Made by a program: the position numbers and the translations under genes | Source: Nitrospirae bacterium RIFCSPLOW2_12_42_9 | GTDB lineage: Bacteria > Nitrospirota > 9FT-COMBO-42-15 > HDB-SIOI813 | DNA length: 10,460 bases | Assembly (NCBI GenBank): GCA_001805205.1 | Contig: MHER01000129.1 | Span: 1 to 10,460 of the forward strand | Reading direction: 5' to 3' | Part shown: positions 1 to 5,950 of the stretch, piece by piece | Layout: every line of letters begins with the position of its first letter | How positions within the stretch are numbered: position 1 is the first letter of the stretch | Notes under the pieces: generated by a model | Databases searched by the model: none | Seen by the model: only the letters and a program-made list of their open reading frames with translations | What the model was told of the DNA's origin: nothing

Positions 1-72
1 GCAAGGGATAGCATAACAATACCGGTTAAGAATAAACGAAAGCAGGAAATGATAACCGGATTAAATCCTTAA
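1..72 (+). CDS. 3' end of an unidentified upstream gene (partial)
   Basis: A reading frame is open from the first base of the window to a TAA at 70-72, giving 23 residues ending in ...KQEMITGLNP. The tail is polar and lysine-rich, with no recognisable motif. It stops only 34 bases before the ATG of the next gene on the same strand, which would fit two genes in one operon. Because only 72 bases are visible, the open frame could be chance. No function can be assigned. Confidence 0.35.
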   Translation, partial: ARDSITIPVKNKRKQEMITGLNP

Positions 73-81
73 GAAGGATTT
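63..81 (+). other. Perfect 8-bp hairpin between two plus-strand genes
   Basis: AAATCCTT (63-70) and AAGGATTT (74-81) are perfect inverted repeats separated by three bases. The hairpin covers the stop codon of the upstream partial frame. It would also bury the AAGGA that could otherwise serve as a ribosome binding site for the TTG at 80. There is no real T-run after it, so it does not look like a standard intrinsic terminator. Confidence 0.4.
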
Positions 82-106
82 GATCGAGGATTTTCAAGTA
101 GCTAAA

Positions 107-3100
107 ATGAACTCTCTTAAAACAGTCATTCTCACATCTGTTATCCTCTTATTTTCTTTTGCCACTATCGCCGGCTTTTTCTATTTCAAGGCAAACAAAC
201 GCATGTCAGCAGAAATACCGGTGATCAAACCTGGCGTGGCCGGGGATGTTGTCCCTGCGTCATTCAAGACGTCTTATAATATGGGGCGTGTCCTTTTTTC
301 AGACTACACTGAAAGATCAGGAATAGATTTCTTGCATCATCAGGCAGAAGATGTAATTGATTCACTCCCTCAGGTAATGGGCTCAGGGGTATGCATATTT
401 GATTACAATAGCGATGGGAATATGGATGTTTATCTTGTGAATGGTTCAGGATACACATATTATTACGGAGAAAAACCGTGGTGGTACAAACCTCCGTCAA
501 ATGTCCTTTATCAAAATAATGGAAATGGTCAGTTTACAGATATTACCAAAAGGGCAGGTATGGGATACACAGGTTGGGGGATGGGATGTGCGGCAGCAGA
601 TTTTAATAATGACGGCTATCAGGATATATATGTTACATACTACGGAAAGAATATCCTTTATAAAAATAACGGGAATGGGACATTTATGAATGTGGCGGAT
701 AAGACTGGTGTCGACGGTAAGAAAGAAAAGTGGAGCACATCGGCAGCATGGGCGGATTATGATAATGACGGATGGCTCGACCTCTATGTCGTTAATTACA
801 TCAAGTTTGATAAATACATGAATCCAGGAGAATTCAACTCTGCATATCAGATGCCAACAAATCTCCTGATGAACTCAAAGATTTACACGGGGTCTGCAAA
901 TATTCTTTTCCACAACAATAAAGACGGAACATTTACTGATGTAACAAAAAAGGCCGGCGTAGAGGACTCGGCAGGTAAGGGACTTGGGGTTATCTTCTGC
1001 GACCTTGATAATGATGGAGACGCTGACATCTATGTTGTAAACGACGGGGCGCGGAATGTCCTCTTTATCAATAACGGAAATGGCGCTTTTACTGACATCG
1101 GCGGTGAGGCCGGAGTAGATACGCCTCTCAGCGGTATGGGTGTGGCAGCGGGGGATTATGATAATGACGGAGATTTTGACATATTTGCAACATATCCTGC
1201 AAGCGAGACCAATATCCTTTATAGAAATATGCTGAATACTTTATCAAATCCCCCCATATCAAATCCCCCCACGCCCCCCTTTTCTAAAGTGGGGATGAAG
1301 GAAGTTCCCCCTTTTTCAAAGGGGGATAAAGGGGGATTTGCAGCGTTGTTTTCAGAAAAAGATTATGAGCTTGCTCTTTCTTTTAAAGATGTTACTGTTG
1401 CATCTGGTCTTGGTGAAGATGTCAGTATAGGTTTTTTTGGATGGGGCACTGACATGTTTGATTATGACAATGACGGCTACCCCGACATATTTGTTGCCAA
1501 TGGCAATCCAAATCCTGATTTTGATAACCCGAGGACAACCGTAGGTCAGAGGAATCAGCTCTTTCGCAACAATGGCAGCGGAATATTCACTGATGTATCC
1601 GGTTCATCAGGAGACGGGTTAAAGATCGCAAGATCAAGCCGGGGGGCAACCTTCGGAGACATAGACAATGACGGTGACATAGACATTGTAATTAACAACA
1701 ATAATAATTATGCATCAGTGTTAAGGAATGACGGGGGAAATTCAGGAAATTACCTGACAATACAGCTAAAGGGGACAAAGAGCAACAGGGACGGGATTGG
1801 CGCAAAGGTATCATTGACAGCAGGCTCCCTGGTGATGCTGCAGGAGGTCAGGGCGGGCTCGGGTTATCTCTCTCAGAATGACACGCGTCTCCACTTTGGC
1901 ATGGATGAAGTGGAAAAGGCAGATAAGATTCTAATCCAATGGCCATCAGGTATAACACAACTCATTAAAGATGTGGCAGCAAACCAGTTTATTACTGTTA
2001 CGGAAGGCACGGATAATTTTAAGATCGAGGAAAAGAAAAGGAAAGCGTTTCATGATAATTTTCCTCCTCTTGAAAAGACAATACTAACAACCTTAGCTGA
2101 CCCCAGGCCGTCTAAAAAGATAGAGGCCATGAGGTCATTACGGGATACCACCAACGAAGAGATTATTGATAAGGCTATTGAACCAGTAATGATGTCCCTG
2201 AATAATCGTGACAAAGACGTTCGTAAAGAGGCTGCTGATCTATTATGCAAGTTATTAAAAGATGAGCAGACGATCCTGAGAACCACAATGCTAAGGAAGA
2301 GACTTGCAGTAGTACCATTACTGAAGGCGCTCGATGATCCTGAAGCAGATGTCAGAGTAAGCGTGGTAAAGGCGCTCGGTTATTCAGAGAGCTACAGGGC
2401 TATTATTCCAGTAGCAGAGATGTTAAAAGACCCTGATAAAGGTGTCAGGCGCGAGGCAGCACTTGCACTTGGCTGGTTGAAGAATACGAGGGGGATTGAA
2501 CCCCTGCTTGAAATAATCAGGAATATTAATGAGTATCCCTCTGTCCGTGCCGGTGCACTCCTTTCCCTTGTAAAACTTGAGAGTGATGTAACTGTTAGTC
2601 CTCTATTGGAACAATTGCATGGAAAAGATGAGAAGAATAAGATCAGGGCAATGGAAGTCCTTCAGGCAGCCCTTACAGAAGATGAGACTGTTTTGTTAAA
2701 CAGAAAACCATTTGTCCAACCTTTGACTGAATTACTAAATGACCCAAATACTGAGATTAAATGTGCAGCAATAAAAACAATAACTCTAATCAGAGATACC
2801 TCTGTAGTCCCACTTCTTATCAGTACTCTATCAGATAAGTCAAAAGAGGTAAGGACAGATGTTATTAAAGGACTCGGTGAACTGCGGGATAAGAGGGCAA
2901 CGACGGTGTTAGTTTCTCTTTTAAATGATAAGGATGAAGATATAAGATTATCAGTATTAAAATCCCTCGGTCTTATCATAGACAAAGAGACCATCCCTGT
3001 AATTTTTCAGATTATAAAAGATAAGAATGAGAATAAGACTGTACGCATCTCAGCATTGGATGCCTTGCAGCAGATCGATCCCTTTTTCTGGGATAAGAAC

Positions 3101-3463
3101 TCTGCACAGTTTATTGAAGATGATCTGCCGGAGATAAGGATAGAAGCTATTAAGGGGATTGGCAGCCTGCATGAAGCCCAATCTGCAGATCTTCTATTAC
3201 ACTGTTTACAGAATGATAAAGATAATGTCGTCAGGAAAGAGGTGATAACAGCACTCGGTTACTATAAAGAGAGAAAGGTTGTCGATTCACTGATTAGTAT
3301 TATCAAAAGCAGAAATGAAGAAAGAGAAATACGGTTTGAGGCAATGGCCTCCCTTGTACGGATTGGAGATGAGAGGGCTGTAATTCACATCGAGGGTATA
3401 GCCAGAAACAGCATGGATGAATTGAGAAGTGACGCAGAAGAGGCCCTGGAAAGATTCAGATAA
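107..3463 (+). CDS. FG-GAP/VCBS beta-propeller, ASPIC/UnbV and HEAT-repeat protein
   Basis: Large exported or membrane-anchored protein, about 1,118 residues from the ATG at 107. Residues 1-27 are a basic start followed by a long hydrophobic stretch, so a signal peptide or anchor is likely. Seven Ca2+-binding DxDxDG loops follow, starting at D99, D165, D217, D299, D350, D452 and D518. This is the count expected for a seven-bladed integrin-like propeller. Residues about 560-634 match the ASPIC/UnbV domain (GIGAKV, then AGSGYLSQND, then IQWPSG), as in CRTAC1-like proteins. From about 650 to the end run roughly 14 HEAT or PBS-lyase-type repeats (e.g. DPEADVRVSVVKALG, DPDKGVRREAALALG). An in-frame palindromic repeat lies between blades 5 and 6. 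A TTG at 80 would add nine residues, but its only Shine-Dalgarno is two bases away; the ATG gives a cleaner signal sequence, although its own site (GAGGA, 86-90) is 16 bases away. A role in surface binding or protein interaction is inference; no catalytic domain is visible. Confidence 0.88.
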   Translation: MNSLKTVILTSVILLFSFATIAGFFYFKANKRMSAEIPVIKPGVAGDVVPASFKTSYNMGRVLFSDYTERSGIDFLHHQAEDVIDSLPQVMGSGVCIFDYNSDGNMDVYLVNGSGYTYYYGEKPWWYKPPSNVLYQNNGNGQFTDITKRAGMGYTGWGMGCAAADFNNDGYQDIYVTYYGKNILYKNNGNGTFMNVADKTGVDGKKEKWSTSAAWADYDNDGWLDLYVVNYIKFDKYMNPGEFNSAYQMPTNLLMNSKIYTGSANILFHNNKDGTFTDVTKKAGVEDSAGKGLGVIFCDLDNDGDADIYVVNDGARNVLFINNGNGAFTDIGGEAGVDTPLSGMGVAAGDYDNDGDFDIFATYPASETNILYRNMLNTLSNPPISNPPTPPFSKVGMKEVPPFSKGDKGGFAALFSEKDYELALSFKDVTVASGLGEDVSIGFFGWGTDMFDYDNDGYPDIFVANGNPNPDFDNPRTTVGQRNQLFRNNGSGIFTDVSGSSGDGLKIARSSRGATFGDIDNDGDIDIVINNNNNYASVLRNDGGNSGNYLTIQLKGTKSNRDGIGAKVSLTAGSLVMLQEVRAGSGYLSQNDTRLHFGMDEVEKADKILIQWPSGITQLIKDVAANQFITVTEGTDNFKIEEKKRKAFHDNFPPLEKTILTTLADPRPSKKIEAMRSLRDTTNEEIIDKAIEPVMMSLNNRDKDVRKEAADLLCKLLKDEQTILRTTMLRKRLAVVPLLKALDDPEADVRVSVVKALGYSESYRAIIPVAEMLKDPDKGVRREAALALGWLKNTRGIEPLLEIIRNINEYPSVRAGALLSLVKLESDVTVSPLLEQLHGKDEKNKIRAMEVLQAALTEDETVLLNRKPFVQPLTELLNDPNTEIKCAAIKTITLIRDTSVVPLLISTLSDKSKEVRTDVIKGLGELRDKRATTVLVSLLNDKDEDIRLSVLKSLGLIIDKETIPVIFQIIKDKNENKTVRISALDALQQIDPFFWDKNSAQFIEDDLPEIRIEAIKGIGSLHEAQSADLLLHCLQNDKDNVVRKEVITALGYYKERKVVDSLISIIKSRNEEREIRFEAMASLVRIGDERAVIHIEGIARNSMDELRSDAEEALERFR
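1246..1340. repeat. CCCCC/GGGGG palindromic repeat inserted in frame
   Basis: The left arm AAATCCCCCC is present twice (1246-1255 and 1261-1270) and is followed by GCCCCCCTTTTC. The right arm reads TTCCCCCTTTTTCAAAGGGGG and then ATAAAGGGGGATTT, ending near 1339. Reverse-complemented, the right arm aligns with the left arm as an imperfect inverted repeat of about 35 bases. The stretch is read in frame as a proline-rich then glycine-rich peptide with NPPTPPFSK and VPPFSKGDKGGF (about residues 381-412). The distance between the fifth and sixth Ca loops is 102 residues, against 51-82 for the other pairs, so the segment looks like an addition to an existing propeller. Repeats of this look are known in many environmental bacterial genomes and cyanobacteria; I see only this one copy here. 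Confidence 0.75.
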
Positions 3464-3517
3464 TTATCAAAAATTAAAAGATTTCGGGGATAATTACTGG
3501 TGATAGACAGATGGTCA

Positions 3518-4654
3518 TTAATTGTTACTGGAATCCCTGTGAGTAACAAGGGCTTCCCTTGTATACTTAACGCCCGGATTCCATAAGAGCCATTCTTTAA
3601 TACCATGATCACGCGTGGCCTTTATTTGTGCCCTCACCTCTTCCGGTCCATAATCAGGGTAGCCAAGATCAAAGTCCTGTAACCATGGTCTTATCTTATT
3701 CTTTACTACCTCTTCCGGCTGGGATTCATCTGCAGACTTCTTTATGGCATCCCTTAATGCCTTATGGACTATATCATAGGGGGCACTGTTAGGGTTCTTA
3801 TATCCGTATGAACCTTTCCAGTAATGGGATGGATATATCATTGGAGAGATGTAATCAACCCTGTCGATCAATTGTTTAAAATGCTGACCAATCCCGACAT
3901 CATCGCGGAGGGTTGTTAATCCAAATACATCAACAGAGAGTTGGACATTATAAGGGGCTAATCTTACTCTTGCAAGCTCAACAAATTTTGAAATTACTGC
4001 AATTGCCATTTCTTCATTATGTCCTTCCGGGTATGAGATATCTTTCAGTGGCCCATCACTCGGGAAACGGACATAGTCAAACTGGATCTCATCGAAACCA
4101 CGCCTCGCAGCATCCTCTGCAAGACTGATATTATAGTCCTGAATCTCCTCTAAATAAGGATCACTAAACGCATCCCCTTTATAATCCCTCCATATCCCAC
4201 CTGTCTTCTTATTCCTTATTGCAAGATCAGCTCTTTTTTCTGCAAGAAATGTATCCTTAAAGAGGACGATCCTCGCTATCTTATAAATATTATGATCTTT
4301 ACATTCCCTTACAATCTTGTCTAAATTCCTGATTCTTTTTTCAATGGCACCAACTGATTTCGCCAGAGGGATGTCTGCCTCATAGGCAATCCTGCCATCG
4401 GCCTCTTTAAGGTCTATAACAATGGTATTGAGTTCTGTTTCGTCAATCAGCTTTATAAGGTTGGGGAAATACCTCGGATCACCGGCCACCCAGCTCGTTA
4501 CATGGATTCCTTTTACTTCAGGTTTTTCAACTCTTAATGAGGAGGGATAAGGTAAATTTCTGGATAAAACAATGTACTTATCCTCTATCTGAGATGATAT
4601 TCCAAGCCCAAAGATGAGTATTAATGATATAGCTGCCCTTGAAGAGAACCTCAC
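3518..4654 (-). CDS. Putative secreted glycoside-hydrolase-like TIM-barrel protein (DUF4015 type)
   Basis: This 378-residue protein starts at a GTG (4654-4652). Residues 1-21 form a short signal peptide (basic RFSSR, then AAISLILIFGLGI), so export is likely. The body from about residue 48 resembles the DUF4015 putative glycosyl hydrolase family: VKGIHVTSW (48-55), then IDLKEADGRIAYEAD (80-94), GFDEIQFDYVRFPSDG (186-201), SVDVFGLTT (240-248), ISPMIYPSHYW (269-279), RPWLQDFDLGYPDYG (322-336) and WLLWNPG (355-361). Acidic D193 in the FDYVRFPSDG strand is a plausible active-site residue by analogy with TIM-barrel hydrolases; the substrate is unknown. The gene lies 47 bases after rpsR on the same strand, where rplI often sits, and converges on the propeller gene with a 54-base gap (3464-3517) in which I see no hairpin terminator. 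No Shine-Dalgarno precedes the GTG. Family assignment is good; activity is inferred. Confidence 0.85.
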   Translation of the reverse strand: MRFSSRAAISLILIFGLGISSQIEDKYIVLSRNLPYPSSLRVEKPEVKGIHVTSWVAGDPRYFPNLIKLIDETELNTIVIDLKEADGRIAYEADIPLAKSVGAIEKRIRNLDKIVRECKDHNIYKIARIVLFKDTFLAEKRADLAIRNKKTGGIWRDYKGDAFSDPYLEEIQDYNISLAEDAARRGFDEIQFDYVRFPSDGPLKDISYPEGHNEEMAIAVISKFVELARVRLAPYNVQLSVDVFGLTTLRDDVGIGQHFKQLIDRVDYISPMIYPSHYWKGSYGYKNPNSAPYDIVHKALRDAIKKSADESQPEEVVKNKIRPWLQDFDLGYPDYGPEEVRAQIKATRDHGIKEWLLWNPGVKYTREALVTHRDSSNN

Positions 4655-4658
4655 ATAT

Positions 4659-4679
4659 CAACTATAGCACTTACAGTTG
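4659..4679 (-). promoter_or_regulatory. Stem-loop just upstream of the GTG start of the hydrolase-like gene
   Basis: On the minus strand CAACTGTA and TATAGTTG form an 8-bp stem with one G-U pair around a five-base loop (AGTGC). Four bases separate the stem from the GTG start. It fills nearly half of the 47-base gap after rpsR. It has no following T-run, so it is more likely an mRNA structure or 3' end stabiliser than an intrinsic terminator. Function is unknown. Confidence 0.4.
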
Positions 4680-4701
4680 TAGCGTCAAGAATATGACAGC
4701 A

Positions 4702-4992
4702 TCACCCCCTTTCAGTGAATGGGAGAAATGCTATATTGCGGGCCCTCTTTATTGCTGTTGTGAGCTCTCTCTGGTGCTTCGCACATGTCCCTGATATCCT
4801 TCTGGGGATGATCTTACCCCTGTCAGTAATAAATCCCCTAAGCATTTGCATATCTTTATAGTCTATAAGCAAAACCTTTTCTGTACAAAACCTGCATATC
4901 TTTCTGCGGTAGAACCCCCTGCCCTCTCTCTCTCCTCTGTCTTCCCTATCTCCTCTTTCTCCCCTCTCTGCTCTTTCTCTTCTTTCAAACAT
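4702..4992 (-). CDS. rpsR: 30S ribosomal protein S18
   Basis: S18 binds the platform of the small subunit as a partner of S6. The protein is 96 residues, longer than the usual roughly 75-80. The core from about residue 27 is typical: [53 protein letters not shown], and a C-terminal LPF. C33, C36, C70 and H73 make a CxxC...CxxH set, the zinc-ribbon (C+) form of S18. The first 26 residues are a low-complexity run of Arg, Glu, Asp and Gly, encoded by an almost pure purine message. The ATG is well supported by GGGAGG six bases upstream. It follows ssb by 34 bases in the rpsF-ssb-rpsR cluster; rplI does not follow. Confidence 0.96.
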   Translation of the reverse strand: MFERRERAERGERGDREDRGEREGRGFYRRKICRFCTEKVLLIDYKDMQMLRGFITDRGKIIPRRISGTCAKHQRELTTAIKRARNIAFLPFTERG

Positions 4993-4998
4993 CTCTTT

Positions 4999-5004
4999 CC
5001 TCCC
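4999..5004 (-). promoter_or_regulatory. Ribosome binding site of rpsR
   Basis: GGGAGG on the minus strand lies six bases before the ATG at 4992. It fixes the start upstream of the unusual Arg/Glu/Gly-rich extension, so the extension is very likely translated rather than a start-site artefact. Confidence 0.8.
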
Positions 5005-5026
5005 TTATTTTTTTATTGTGTTTCAT

Positions 5027-5446
5027 CTAAAATGGTGTATCATCTTCCATACTCTCTGCGGATCCTGCTGAATTATCTATAGTTACATCTTCTGCTGGTC
5101 CCCCAGATACACTACCCTGCCTTTTGGGCATAAATTGTACACTGTTTGCCACTATCTCTACCTTATTCCTTTTCTGTCCGTCCTCTGTCTCCCATCTCCG
5201 TTGTTGTAGTCTGCCATCTATTATGACCGCATCCCCCTTGTTTAAATACTGCCCGCAGGAATCGGCCTGCCTGCCAAATACTACTATGTCAAGATAAGAG
5301 ACCTCATCCTTGACCTCCCCTCCCTGCTTGTATCTGCGATTTACAGCAAGAGAGAAATTTGCAACTGCAGTACCAGCCGGTGTATAGCGGATCTCAGGGT
5401 CTTTTGTTAAATTTCCCATCAGAATAACTTTGTTAAACCCGTTCAT
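5027..5446 (-). CDS. ssb: Single-stranded DNA-binding protein
   Basis: SSB coats single-stranded DNA during replication, recombination and repair, and recruits partners through its acidic tail. The 139-residue protein has the usual OB fold: NKVILMGNLTKDPEIRYTPAGTAVANFSLAVNR at the start, then SYLDIVVFGRQAD and YLNKGDAVIIDGRLQQRRWETEDGQKR, ending near residue 108. A short linker of about 20 residues precedes the tip EDDTPF, a close variant of the canonical DDIPF that binds exonuclease I, RecO, PriA and other partners. The linker is short compared with E. coli SSB (178 residues). The ATG is preceded at seven bases by GGGAGGG. It sits between rpsF and rpsR, as in most bacteria that carry this cluster. 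Confidence 0.97.
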   Translation of the reverse strand: MNGFNKVILMGNLTKDPEIRYTPAGTAVANFSLAVNRRYKQGGEVKDEVSYLDIVVFGRQADSCGQYLNKGDAVIIDGRLQQRRWETEDGQKRNKVEIVANSVQFMPKRQGSVSGGPAEDVTIDNSAGSAESMEDDTPF

Positions 5447-5453
5447 TACAGTA

Positions 5454-5460
5454 CCCTCCC
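5454..5460 (-). promoter_or_regulatory. Ribosome binding site of ssb
   Basis: GGGAGGG on the minus strand lies seven bases before the ATG at 5446, an ideal spacing that confirms the start. Confidence 0.75.
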
Positions 5461-5470
5461 TTCAATTACA

Positions 5471-5492
5471 GGATTGCATTACCGTGCAATCC
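5471..5492 (-). promoter_or_regulatory. Stem-loop in the rpsF-ssb gap
   Basis: GGATTGCA (5471-5478) and TGCAATCC (5485-5492) form a perfect 8-bp stem around a six-base loop. The structure starts four bases after the rpsF stop codon and ends ten bases before the ssb Shine-Dalgarno. No T-run follows on the minus strand, so termination is not supported. It could mark an mRNA processing or stabilising site that sets rpsF versus ssb expression; this is inference. Confidence 0.5.
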
Positions 5493-5496
5493 ATGT

Positions 5497-5880
5497 TTAT
5501 TGAGTATTCTCAGATCCCCCTTCCTTAGGCACTTCACTCTTCGGGGGAAGGATTGGAAGGATTGCAGTCTCCCTTTTCTTCAGGAGTTCTACACCCTTTT
5601 TATCAAGCTTTACTGTTAAGAATTTTATTACACTATCATCAAAGCGATAGTTCTTCTCAAGTTCCAGGACAAGTTCCCCCTTACCCAGAAACCTGAGCAA
5701 TACATAAATCCCCTTTTTCTCTTTCATTACCTCATAGGCAAGTTTCTTTTTTCCCCAGTTTTCTGCGGAAATAAGTTCCCCACTCTGTTTAACAATACCT
5801 TCCAGTTTGTTTACAGTCTTCTGGACATCCTCATCACTCAGGGTGGGTTTTAAGATAAAGATTGATTCATAAGTGTTCAT
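5497..5880 (-). CDS. rpsF: 30S ribosomal protein S6
   Basis: S6 forms a heterodimer with S18 on the 30S platform. The 127-residue protein begins MNTYESIFILKPTLSDEDV, the typical first strand and helix, and continues with ENWGKKKLAYEVMKEKKGIYVLLRF and FRFDDSVIKFL-like features (here YRFDDSVIKFLTVKL). The core ends near residue 100 and a charged, low-complexity tail (PPKSEVPKEGGSENTQ) follows. A TTG three bases upstream is also in frame, but AAGGAGG stands eight bases from the ATG and only five from the TTG, so the ATG is chosen. It is first of the rpsF-ssb-rpsR group and follows rnfB by 70 bases. Its leader can fold over the ribosome binding site. Confidence 0.96.
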   Translation of the reverse strand: MNTYESIFILKPTLSDEDVQKTVNKLEGIVKQSGELISAENWGKKKLAYEVMKEKKGIYVLLRFLGKGELVLELEKNYRFDDSVIKFLTVKLDKKGVELLKKRETAILPILPPKSEVPKEGGSENTQ

Positions 5881-5888
5881 CAATTAAT

Positions 5889-5932
5889 CCTCCTTATGGG
5901 TTAAATAGCCCTGTAAAATACAGGGCAAGGAG
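5889..5932 (-). promoter_or_regulatory. rpsF leader with a Shine-Dalgarno-sequestering fold
   Basis: Reading the minus strand 5' to 3', CTCCTT (5932-5927) is followed directly by a perfect hairpin, GCCCTGTA (5926-5919), loop TTT, TACAGGGC (5915-5908). Next come 12 bases including AACCC (5907-5896) and then the rpsF Shine-Dalgarno AAGGAGG (5895-5889). CTCCTT is fully complementary to AAGGAG, so the leader can form a lower stem that hides the ribosome binding site, with a 12-base bulge on the 3' side. Known rpsF leaders bound by the S6:S18 complex also have a stem with a C-rich bulge; the usual CCG is CCC here. The hairpin alone, lacking a T-run, is a poor terminator for rnfB. Confidence 0.5.
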
Positions 5933-5950
5933 TATGGTATGGGAGTTCGA

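Noticed and set aside
22..59. Long-range inverted repeat CCGGTTA (22-28) and TAACCGG (53-59)
   Set aside because: Only seven base pairs with a 24-base loop, within what is probably coding sequence; this could easily be chance.
1246..1340. CRISPR-like or transposon-end interpretation of the C/G-rich repeat
   Set aside because: There is no series of equally spaced repeats, no spacer pattern, no transposase and no target duplication I can identify; it fits a dispersed palindromic repeat better.
3464..3517. Bidirectional terminator between the two converging genes
   Set aside because: The 54 bases hold only a near direct repeat (ATTACTGG here, GTTACTGG at the end of the minus-strand gene) and no convincing hairpin with a T-run.
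5881..5883. TTG as the rpsF start
   Set aside because: The ATG three bases later has better spacing from AAGGAGG and is the conserved start of S6 proteins.
5908..5926. Intrinsic terminator after rnfB
   Set aside because: The hairpin is perfect but is followed on the minus strand by TATTTAACCC, not a T-run, and it fits better as part of the rpsF leader fold.
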